This document shows, one piece after another, positions 1 to 5,052 of a stretch of DNA of 5,320 nucleotides. The notes under the pieces are model-generated. The model ran no database searches, was not told the DNA's origin, and saw only the letters and a list, made by a program, of their open reading frames with translations. This stretch comes from Acidimicrobiaceae bacterium (GTDB lineage: Bacteria; Actinomycetota; Acidimicrobiia; Acidimicrobiales; RAAP-2): NCBI GenBank assembly GCA_003131665.1, contig PKWA01000079.1, positions 585 through 5,904 of the forward strand, written 5' to 3'. A program made the position numbers and the translations under genes. Positions within the stretch are counted from its first letter, which is position 1. Each line of letters begins with the position of its first letter.

Positions 1-1
1 G

Positions 2-337
2 ACTGTCATGGTTCCGGTGGAGCGCATGCCCGATCTCAGTGCTTCGGCCAAAGTGAAAGTCGGTGTACGGCCCGAGAAGATCACCATTCAGGCCGCGGGT
101 TCGCCGCCACTGGCCAATCACAACTCGCTGCGCGGGCGCGTGCGAGTGTCGACCTTTACGGGCGTTGGGAATCAGTACCTCATCGACAGCGACTCGGGAG
201 TCGAAGTCACCATCTACGCCCAGAACATTGGCCAGGATTCGGCGCCACGAAGTGGCGACCAAGTGGTACTGACGTGGCCGGTGGAGCATACGTTCGCGGT
301 TCGACCAATGGAAGTCGGTCGTGACGACGAAACTTAG
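2..337 (+). CDS. potA: ABC transporter ATP-binding protein, PotA-like, C-terminal TOBE domain only (5' end outside window)
   Basis: This is the tail of the ATPase subunit of an importer. The reading frame is open to the window edge, and the family needs an upstream nucleotide-binding domain, so the internal ATG at 8 is not taken as the start. About 111 residues are visible. They fit a TOBE domain: a VRPEKI motif is followed by an N-x-L-x-G-x-V strand, an F-x-G turn, a Y-x-(I/V) strand, and a second strand leading to a QN pair. TOBE domains in this family follow the ATPase core and have a regulatory or substrate-sensing role. Walker A, signature and Walker B motifs lie outside the window, so catalytic competence cannot be judged. 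The gene ends 17 bp before the substrate-binding protein gene, on the same strand, which makes it the first visible gene of the importer operon. The polyamine assignment rests on the neighbours, since TOBE alone does not fix the substrate. Confidence 0.88.
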   Translation, partial: TVMVPVERMPDLSASAKVKVGVRPEKITIQAAGSPPLANHNSLRGRVRVSTFTGVGNQYLIDSDSGVEVTIYAQNIGQDSAPRSGDQVVLTWPVEHTFAVRPMEVGRDDET

Positions 338-340
338 TTG

Positions 341-348
341 AGGGGGAG
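341..348 (+). promoter_or_regulatory. Ribosome binding site of the potD-like gene
   Basis: AGGGGGAG lies six bases before the ATG at 355. It supports this start over the in-frame ATG at 370 and sits in the 17-bp gap after the ATPase stop codon. Confidence 0.75.
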
Positions 349-354
349 ACAACG

Positions 355-1674
355 ATGAGTGAAGACCAGATGAGTTCCAATGACGACCGGATCATCGACC
401 CGGCGTTCTGGCGAGGCTTGACCCAACGGCGTCTGTCACGCCGTCAGGCCCTCGGTGCGGCCGGCGTCGGTCTCGCTTCGTCGCTCTGGTTCACGGGACT
501 CGGTCCGTCGGTGCCCTCGGCCTTTGCCGCGACCTTGCCCAACGCCGACGTGGGAACGAAGGCCTGGTGGAAGCGTCAGAAACTCCATGACCAGGTGAAT
601 TTTGCTAACTGGCCGTACTACATCGACGTGCTGAATGGCAAACACCAGTCGCTCGAACACTTCACCGCGACGACGAAGATCAAAGTCAACTATCTAGAAG
701 TCGTACAAGACAACGCCTCGTTCTACGCCAAGATTCGTCCCTCGCTCGAGGCCGGTCAGGCCACGGGTTACGACGTGATGGTCATGACCAACAACAACCC
801 CGAACTCAGCTACTTGATCGAGTTGGGTTGGCTCATTCCCCTCGACCGATCACTGATGACGAACTTCGACAAGTACGCCAGCCCCCTCGTCACGAATCCT
901 CCCTACGACCCCGGTAACAAGTACACGATGGCCTGGCAGTCCGGTTGGACGTCGATCGGCTACAACTCCAGCGTGGTCAAGGACCCCGGCGACAGTGTAC
1001 AGATTCTCTTTGACAAGAAGTATGCCGGCAAGGTCGGCATGCTTGATGACCCCTTCGAAATAGGAAGCGTCGGTCTCTTGGCGATTGGCGTGGAGCCGGC
1101 CAAGTCGACCGAGTCCGACTGGGCGCGGGCCGCTAAGAAACTGCAACAACAAAAGAGCGACGGGATCGTGGCCGCCTACTACGACCAGAGCTACATCCAA
1201 CACCTCAAGAACGGTGACGTGGTGATATCTCAGTGCTACTCCGGCGACATCTTCCAAGCGAACTTGAACAGCAAGTACCGCGACCTCGTCTTGATGATCC
1301 CCAAAGAGGGCGTCATGATTTGGACGGACAACATGATCATCCCGCTGTACGCGGCCAATCCGCTCGACGCCATGACGTGTATGGACTACTTCTACAGTCC
1401 CTTAACGCAGTCTGTCGTGGAGTACTACGACGACTACATCTGCCCGGTGCCCGACGCCAAGCAACAGCTGTTGCACCCTACGGGCTGGAACGCGGCTGCG
1501 CTGAAGGCCCTCAAGAGCGAGATTCAACTCCCGACGTCGGTGACCGCGGACTCACTCGACGTCTTTCCCTCGCCCTCGCGCATCAAGGCGTCGTTGCCCT
1601 ACTACCCGTTTAAGAACCAGGAGGAGATAACGGCGTGGACCAACCTGTTTCTACCGATCATCCAAGGCGCGTAG
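355..1674 (+). CDS. potD: Extracytoplasmic polyamine-type substrate-binding protein (PotD-like) with Tat signal peptide
   Basis: This 439-residue protein should capture the substrate outside the membrane and deliver it to the two permeases encoded downstream. The start at 355 has AGGGGGAG at 341-348, six bases upstream. Residues 27-34 (LSRRQALG) form a twin-arginine motif, followed by a hydrophobic stretch and a probable cleavage site after AFA at 56-58. No cysteine follows the hydrophobic stretch, so there is no lipobox. By eye against E. coli PotD: NWPYY (85-89) matches the NWTEY region; D232 and E235 fall on the two acidic residues that hold the polyamine amines; Y295 falls where PotD has a tryptophan; W323 and D325 match the W-x-D pair. 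The PKEG-x3-W block (316-323) and the PVPD region are also PotD-like. At 439 residues it is longer than E. coli PotD (about 348), partly through the long export signal. A related substrate, such as another cationic amine or an amino acid derivative, remains possible. Confidence 0.9.
   Translation: MSEDQMSSNDDRIIDPAFWRGLTQRRLSRRQALGAAGVGLASSLWFTGLGPSVPSAFAATLPNADVGTKAWWKRQKLHDQVNFANWPYYIDVLNGKHQSLEHFTATTKIKVNYLEVVQDNASFYAKIRPSLEAGQATGYDVMVMTNNNPELSYLIELGWLIPLDRSLMTNFDKYASPLVTNPPYDPGNKYTMAWQSGWTSIGYNSSVVKDPGDSVQILFDKKYAGKVGMLDDPFEIGSVGLLAIGVEPAKSTESDWARAAKKLQQQKSDGIVAAYYDQSYIQHLKNGDVVISQCYSGDIFQANLNSKYRDLVLMIPKEGVMIWTDNMIIPLYAANPLDAMTCMDYFYSPLTQSVVEYYDDYICPVPDAKQQLLHPTGWNAAALKALKSEIQLPTSVTADSLDVFPSPSRIKASLPYYPFKNQEEITAWTNLFLPIIQGA
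1619..1626 (+). promoter_or_regulatory. Ribosome binding site that fixes the GTG start of the potB-like gene
   Basis: AGGAGGAG is a near-perfect Shine-Dalgarno sequence eight bases before GTG at 1635. It lies inside the coding sequence of the binding protein, and it decides a start that overlaps that gene by 40 bp. Confidence 0.8.
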
Positions 1675-2549
1675 AAGTCCCGCGTCGCGGCGCTGGTTGG
1701 GGAAAGAGGCTCGCGCCGTATCTGTTGAGCCTGCCGGCCAGCGTGTGGCTGCTCTTGTTGTTCATCGTGCCCATGGGGGTCATGATGATCCAGTCGCTCG
1801 AGACCTGCAGCCCGGCGACGGGCCTGTGCGTGATGACCTGGCACTGGGGTGAACTGCCGAGCCAGGTCAGTCTCTATCACCAGCAGTTCATCACCAGTTT
1901 GATCTTTGCGGCCGTGGCGACGACGATCGATCTCATCATTTCGTTTCCGATCGCGTACTGGATCGCGTTCTACGGCGGGCGCCGCAAGAACTTTTTTCTG
2001 ATCATGTTGCTCGTGCCGTTTTTCGTCTCGTTCATCATTCGCACCATCGTGTGGGAGTTCATTCTCTCGAACAACGGCATCGTCTTGACCTTCTTGAAGC
2101 ATCAACACCTCGTACCCTCAGGCTTTCACGTACTCGGCACGAGCTACGCCGTGATCGCCGGTCTCGCCTACAACTACCTGCCGTTCACGGCGTTGCCGCT
2201 CTACGTGGCGATCGAGCGCATCGATCGTCGAGTCCTCGACGCCGCTTACGACCTCTACGCCAATCGCCGGGCGGCCTTTTTACGCGTCATTTTGCCGCTG
2301 GCGATTCCGGGCATCTTCGCGGCGTTTCTACTGACGTTTATTCCGGCCTTCGGTGACTACGTGAATCAGGAGATCTTGGGCGGCGTTTCCAACACCATGA
2401 TCGGCACCGTGATTCAAAACACGTTTCTCGTGAACTTCGACTACGCCGGCGGGGCATCGCTCTCGGTCGTGCTGCTCGCCGTCTCGCTGGTGGGTATCTG
2501 GCTCTACGCGCGGCTCCTCGGGTCTCGCACGATTGAGGAGTACCTGTGA
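1635..2549 (+). CDS. potB: ABC transporter permease, PotB-like
   Basis: This is the first of two inner-membrane permease subunits (304 residues) that would form the translocation channel. It starts at GTG 1635 behind a strong ribosome binding site. Hydrophobic segments are seen at roughly 29-52, 87-113, 118-140, 169-195, 220-240 and 270-294, consistent with six membrane helices. The EAA loop that contacts the ATPase is readable at 202-225 as DAAYDLYAN followed by ILPLAIPGI. The usual leading Glu is Asp202, and the usual Gly is Tyr208. The GDYV block (240-243), followed by LGG and MIGTVIQ, is typical of PotB-type permeases. The first 40 bp overlap the end of the binding-protein gene in another frame, and the stop overlaps the start of the next permease by 4 bp, so translational coupling is likely. 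The family is clear; substrate is inferred from the operon. Confidence 0.92.
   Translation: MDQPVSTDHPRRVEVPRRGAGWGKRLAPYLLSLPASVWLLLLFIVPMGVMMIQSLETCSPATGLCVMTWHWGELPSQVSLYHQQFITSLIFAAVATTIDLIISFPIAYWIAFYGGRRKNFFLIMLLVPFFVSFIIRTIVWEFILSNNGIVLTFLKHQHLVPSGFHVLGTSYAVIAGLAYNYLPFTALPLYVAIERIDRRVLDAAYDLYANRRAAFLRVILPLAIPGIFAAFLLTFIPAFGDYVNQEILGGVSNTMIGTVIQNTFLVNFDYAGGASLSVVLLAVSLVGIWLYARLLGSRTIEEYL
2535..2540 (+). promoter_or_regulatory. Ribosome binding site that fixes the GTG start of the potC-like gene
   Basis: GAGGAG lies five bases before GTG at 2546, inside the last codons of the preceding permease. It supports the GTGA stop/start overlap as the true junction. Confidence 0.7.
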
Positions 2550-3406
2550 GCGCCGAGGTTAAAGCCCCACGTGACGTGAACCCCGCGCGCGAGAGGCTCC
2601 TCGCGCGTCGGCGTCGCCTCGGGCGCTACGTGCTGCCGACGTACTCCTGGCTGGTCATTGCCTACCTGGTCTTTCCCATCGCCATCATGATCGCCTACAG
2701 CTTCAACAAGGTCTTCACGGGACTGCAGTTGGTGAGTTTCAGCTGGAACGGTTTCACCACCGAGTGGTATCGCCAGTGGAGCAACGTGCCCGGTCTGACC
2801 TCGGCGTTCTGGCTGTCGATCCGCTTGGCCTTGGTCTCGACGGTGCTCGCGACCGTACTCGGGACGTTGCTGGCGATCGCGCTGGTTCGTTACCGCTCGA
2901 ACAAGTTCCGCGGCCGAGTCGCCATCGAACAAGTTCTGTTTTTGAACATCGCCGCGCCAGAGATCGTCATGGGGGCGTCGCTGCTGGGACTCTTTGTCAC
3001 CTTTAACATCGCTCGCGGCTTCCTCACGTTGGTGCTCGCTCACGTCATGTTTTCCATCGCCTACGTGACCGTCACCGTGCGAGCGCGCCTCTCTGGTTTC
3101 GACCGCTCGCTCGAAGAGGCGGCGTACGACCTCGGGGCGAATCCCTTGACGACCTTTCGGCTGGTGACGTTGCCGCTCATCATGCCCGGCGTCTTGGCGG
3201 GCGCCCTTATGGCTTTTGCCCTGTCAATCGACGACTTTGTCACCTCGAACTTCGTGAGCGGATCGAACCCGCCGTTCCCGGTGTGGGTGTACGGCGCAAC
3301 CCGCGTCGGGATCCCGCCACAAGTTTTTGTTTTTGGTACCGGAATCTTCGCCATCGGGATTGGCTTCGCCCTCATGAGCATCGTGCTCTCTCGAAGAGAG
3401 ACCTAG
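2546..3406 (+). CDS. potC: ABC transporter permease, PotC-like
   Basis: This is the second inner-membrane permease subunit (286 residues), expected to pair with the PotB-like protein. It begins at GTG 2546 within a GTGA overlap with the preceding stop. A basic N-terminal tail (14-27, rich in Arg) precedes hydrophobic segments at about 28-51, 88-115, 128-152, 156-178, 207-227 and 258-281. The EAA loop is canonical: E191-A-A-Y-D-L-G197, then a TLP motif and PGV. The PEIVMG block (138-143) and the S-I-D-D-F-V block (227-232) are characteristic of PotC-type permeases. It is the last gene of the operon; a hairpin terminator follows about 75 bp after the stop. The protein is close in length to E. 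coli PotC (about 264), with the extra residues mainly at the N-terminus. No defect is seen. Confidence 0.93.
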   Translation: MSAEVKAPRDVNPARERLLARRRRLGRYVLPTYSWLVIAYLVFPIAIMIAYSFNKVFTGLQLVSFSWNGFTTEWYRQWSNVPGLTSAFWLSIRLALVSTVLATVLGTLLAIALVRYRSNKFRGRVAIEQVLFLNIAAPEIVMGASLLGLFVTFNIARGFLTLVLAHVMFSIAYVTVTVRARLSGFDRSLEEAAYDLGANPLTTFRLVTLPLIMPGVLAGALMAFALSIDDFVTSNFVSGSNPPFPVWVYGATRVGIPPQVFVFGTGIFAIGIGFALMSIVLSRRET

Positions 3407-3476
3407 GGGATACCTCGGCGACCTGAGTGAACTTGCTCTGGTGTATCGATCAAAGGGCTCAATGGTTCCAGCACGG

Positions 3477-3521
3477 AAAAACGACCCGGGCCAATGGCCC
3501 GGGTCGCGCTTTCATTTATTT
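3477..3521. terminator. Bidirectional Rho-independent terminator between convergent genes
   Basis: A perfect 11-bp stem, CGACCCGGGCC at 3482-3492 and its complement at 3496-3506, closes on a 3-base loop (AAT). On the plus strand it is followed by a broken T-rich run (3510-3521). On the minus strand the stem is followed directly by five T residues (AAAAA at 3477-3481 on the plus strand). It lies about 75 bp after the potC-like stop and 23 bp after the DoxX-like stop, so it can serve both transcripts. The minus-strand T tract is cleaner. Confidence 0.9.
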
Positions 3522-3529
3522 CAGTTCAT

Positions 3530-4168
3530 TCATCCAACGGATACCTTGTCGCGCTGAGCGGCCGTCTCGTCGGTGGTGGTCATCACCGACTGCTTGACCC
3601 TCAAAATAGATATGGGACGATCAAAGTAGCGGTTAAGACGTGAGTCCTCGTGACGTTGGCGGTAGCCATAGATGAGACCGTCCACGCCAATCCAGCTCGA
3701 GGTCTGCCACGTGGCGAGAATCACAATCGAGAAGAGTGCGTAGAACGCGCACACGCTGGCCGTACCGGACATCACGTAGGTGAACAACAGCGCCAAACTA
3801 CCCAGCGCCGCGAGGGGAGTGAGAAATCCAAGGACCAAGCAACAACCAATGGCGAACTCCGCGAACGCTACCGTAACGGCAATCCAACTCGCGTTGGGCA
3901 CTACAAAGGCGTGCATGAAAAGGCTCCACCAGCTGTAGGCCCCGACGCCGTGGGCGAAGCCGGCGACTCCGGCGCCGTTGTTGTGCAAGAAAGCCGAGTT
4001 CTCGGCACCCCACAACTTAGAAATGCCCGCTTGGAGCCACATGATCCCGAGCCATATGCGCATGGCAGTCCAGACCAGTGACGCCTTCTTGTTGCGCTGT
4101 AAACGAACCAACAAACTGGGAGTCTTGACTCTCGCCGGGTCACCAATGAGACCTAGGAGTTTTTCCAT
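3530..4168 (-). CDS. DoxX/DoxD-family integral membrane protein
   Basis: This 212-residue membrane protein belongs by pattern to the DoxX / thiosulfate:quinone oxidoreductase small-subunit (DoxD) group. The start at 4168 has AGGTGG four bases upstream. After a basic cytoplasmic N-terminus come hydrophobic segments at about 31-52, 84-113, 117-134 and 139-157. Family-like motifs are R37-x2-LG, the W-x2-AG-x2-KL block (44-52), E104-x3-G followed by LVLGFLTPLA (111-120), MSGT (133-136), and a final WIGVDGL (159-165). Where I expect an Asn-Pro after the MSGT turn there is Cys140-Ala141. Cys109 and Cys110 are adjacent in a membrane helix. Known relatives include an archaeal thiosulfate-oxidising quinone reductase subunit and mycobacterial DoxX, which acts in a membrane oxidoreductase complex with a thiosulfate sulfurtransferase and superoxide dismutase. 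None of those partner genes lies in the window, so the role here is open. The gene is apparently monocistronic, with its own upstream region and terminator. Confidence 0.8.
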   Translation of the reverse strand: MEKLLGLIGDPARVKTPSLLVRLQRNKKASLVWTAMRIWLGIMWLQAGISKLWGAENSAFLHNNGAGVAGFAHGVGAYSWWSLFMHAFVVPNASWIAVTVAFAEFAIGCCLVLGFLTPLAALGSLALLFTYVMSGTASVCAFYALFSIVILATWQTSSWIGVDGLIYGYRQRHEDSRLNRYFDRPISILRVKQSVMTTTDETAAQRDKVSVG

Positions 4169-4222
4169 GGAACCACCTACTTTCTGGTCCCGAGTGTCAA
4201 GACCTCAGTAGCATCATGCCTT

Positions 4223-4242
4223 TATGTGAAGTTCTTCACATA
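4223..4242. promoter_or_regulatory. Crp/GlxR-type operator palindrome upstream of the DoxX-like gene
   Basis: TATGTGAAG (4223-4231) and CTTCACATA (4234-4242) form a perfect 9-bp inverted repeat around TT. The core is exactly TGTGA-N6-TCACA, the consensus recognised by cAMP-receptor-type regulators (Crp in enterobacteria and mycobacteria, GlxR in corynebacteria). Its centre lies about 64 bp upstream of the DoxX-like start codon, and the only other flanking gene ends toward it, so the DoxX-like gene is the sole plausible target. Whether it activates or represses cannot be told, because no convincing -10 element was found to set the distance. The match is seen directly; binding by a Crp family protein is inferred. 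Confidence 0.65.
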
Positions 4243-4251
4243 GGGCTAAAG

Positions 4252-4298
4252 GTCCCATTTGGAGGTGACTTTCGGCATTCCGCCATCGAAAATGGGAC
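4252..4298. repeat. 9-bp inverted repeat in the hisA-doxX intergenic region
   Basis: GTCCCATTT at 4252-4260 and AAATGGGAC at 4290-4298 are perfect complements separated by 29 bases. They lie in the 170-bp gap (4169-4338) after the HisA-family stop and before the Crp-like palindrome. A transcript reading through could fold into a stem with a large loop, or the arms could be paired protein sites. There is no T-run after either arm, so an intrinsic terminator is unlikely. The rest of the gap shows no coding sequence. Confidence 0.4.
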
Positions 4299-4338
4299 TG
4301 TCTGGGTCACATTGACAACCATAAAAGACGCCGATTGG

Positions 4339-5028
4339 TCAATCCAGGGAGAGCCCGAGGCGCCCCAGGTAGCCCACGCCCATGACGGCCGCTTCGCAGC
4401 CCACCCGGGCCAGGTCCGCGAGATCGTCGTCGTTTCTCACGCCGCCAGCCGCGACGACGGGAATGCCGCTGGCGCAGACCTTCTCGTACAGCTCGAGATC
4501 CGGTCCTTGCATGGTGCCGTCTCGCTCCACGGCCGTCACGTGCAAACGAGCCACGTCGGCGTGTTGACATCGTTCAAGCGCTTGATCAAGGGTGAGCGGC
4601 GCGTAGGCGACCCAACCGCGAACGGCCAGTCGGCTGTCTTTGACGTCCAGGGCGACGACCAATTGGTCGCCGAGAGCCTTCACGAATGAGTCAAGATTCG
4701 CCTCGTCCTTCCAAATCTGAGTGCCGACGACGACGCGAGCGGCGCCGGCCTTCAGTGCCTCACGGGCTGATTCGAGCGAGCGCAACCCACCCGACACCTG
4801 CAGGGGGACTCCTCTGGCCGCGCGACTACACCGTTCGATGACTGCGGGGCGCAGCGCACCGTCGCGCGCACCTTCTAGGTCGACGACGTGAATGAGGTCG
4901 GGTTGGGTGGCGATCAGGCGCCCCATGAACTCCTCTATGGGTTGGCGGAAGAGGACGCGGTTGAAATCGCCCTGCTCGAGACGCACGGCGTCGTCGCCAA
5001 GGAGGTCGAGGGCGGGGATGACTTGCAT
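4339..5028 (-). CDS. hisA: HisA/PriA-family phosphoribosylformimino-AICAR-phosphate isomerase
   Basis: This 229-residue (beta/alpha)8 barrel protein is expected to isomerise ProFAR to PRFAR in cytoplasmic histidine biosynthesis. IPALD (4-8) supplies the first catalytic Asp, D8. VRLEQGDF (15-22) and the HVVDLEGA block (47-54) follow. The phosphate-binding turns are SGGLRS (79-84) and AAGGVR (194-198). GT (102-103) is present, the second catalytic Asp is D128 in VALDV, and RGW is at 137-139. The catalytic-loop Thr is T165 in HVTAVERDGT, where Ala166 replaces the Asp common after this Thr. The protein is slightly shorter than the usual 240-245 residues and ends soon after GVGYLG. The start at 5028 is forced: a TAA lies in frame at 5040-5038. 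Actinobacterial homologues (PriA) often also do the TrpF reaction of tryptophan synthesis; Arg137 before GW is compatible with PriA but does not prove it. No Shine-Dalgarno sequence precedes the gene. It diverges from a TrpR-like gene 24 bp away. Confidence 0.88.
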   Translation of the reverse strand: MQVIPALDLLGDDAVRLEQGDFNRVLFRQPIEEFMGRLIATQPDLIHVVDLEGARDGALRPAVIERCSRAARGVPLQVSGGLRSLESAREALKAGAARVVVGTQIWKDEANLDSFVKALGDQLVVALDVKDSRLAVRGWVAYAPLTLDQALERCQHADVARLHVTAVERDGTMQGPDLELYEKVCASGIPVVAAGGVRNDDDLADLARVGCEAAVMGVGYLGRLGLSLD

Positions 5029-5050
5029 AGTAGCGAATTAGCATACTAGC
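5025..5050. repeat. Short direct repeats in the hisA / TrpR-like divergent gap
   Basis: GCATAGTAGC (5025-5034) and GCATACTAGC (5041-5050) match at nine of ten bases, with starts 16 bp apart. In addition TAGCATA occurs at 5039-5045 and again at 5047-5053, with a period of 8. The second 10-mer includes ACTAG, a core also found in the E. coli TrpR operator. These could be operator sites for the divergent regulator, but short AT-rich repeats can arise by chance or reflect overlapping -10 elements. Confidence 0.4.
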
Positions 5051-5052
5051 AT
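5029..5052. promoter_or_regulatory. Compact divergent promoter region, probably leaderless or near-leaderless transcripts
   Basis: Only 24 bp separate the two divergent start codons. In-frame stops at 5040-5038 (minus) and 5047-5049 (plus) prevent either gene from starting further upstream, and neither has a purine-rich ribosome binding site. On the plus strand TAGCAT at 5039-5044 fits the TANNNT form of a -10 element and ends eight bases before the ATG at 5053, right for a transcript beginning at the start codon. On the minus strand TATGCT (5045-5040) or TAGTAT (5048-5043) could be the -10. The two promoters must overlap. Transcript starts are inferred. Confidence 0.5.

Noticed and set aside
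8..337. Treating the ATG at 8 as the true start of a small TOBE-only protein
   Set aside because: The frame is open upstream to the window edge, no ribosome binding site is visible, and the operon needs an ATPase subunit whose normal C-terminus this is.
850..1257. A 135-codon minus-strand open frame opposite the PotD-like gene
   Set aside because: It lies wholly antisense to a well-supported gene and has no family features.
1602..2108. A 168-codon minus-strand open frame opposite the PotD/PotB junction
   Set aside because: Its low-complexity composition, rich in Arg, Asp, Glu and Gln, is typical of the antisense of hydrophobic permease codons, and the opposite strand encodes recognised proteins.
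2504..3043. A 179-codon minus-strand open frame opposite the PotC-like gene
   Set aside because: It is an antisense shadow of a permease with clear motifs; the predicted protein is Arg/Gln/Asp-rich and matches no family I recognise.
4195..4200. TTGACA on the minus strand upstream of the DoxX-like gene as a -35 box
   Set aside because: No acceptable -10 lies 16-18 bp downstream; that spacing falls on the ribosome binding site. It may be chance, so no promoter is called.
4297..4311. A possible second Crp-like site with a TCACA half at 4307-4311
   Set aside because: The partner half reads GACTG instead of TGTGA, so only one half-site matches, and half-sites are expected by chance.
4312..4330. 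TTGACA followed by ATAAAAG on the plus strand as a promoter
   Set aside because: The two elements are only a few bases apart, not about 17, and no plus-strand gene follows.
4216..4689. A 157-codon open frame on the plus strand running into the HisA-family region
   Set aside because: Most of it is antisense to the HisA-family gene, which has clear family motifs. It has no ribosome binding site and its start lies beside the Crp-like palindrome.
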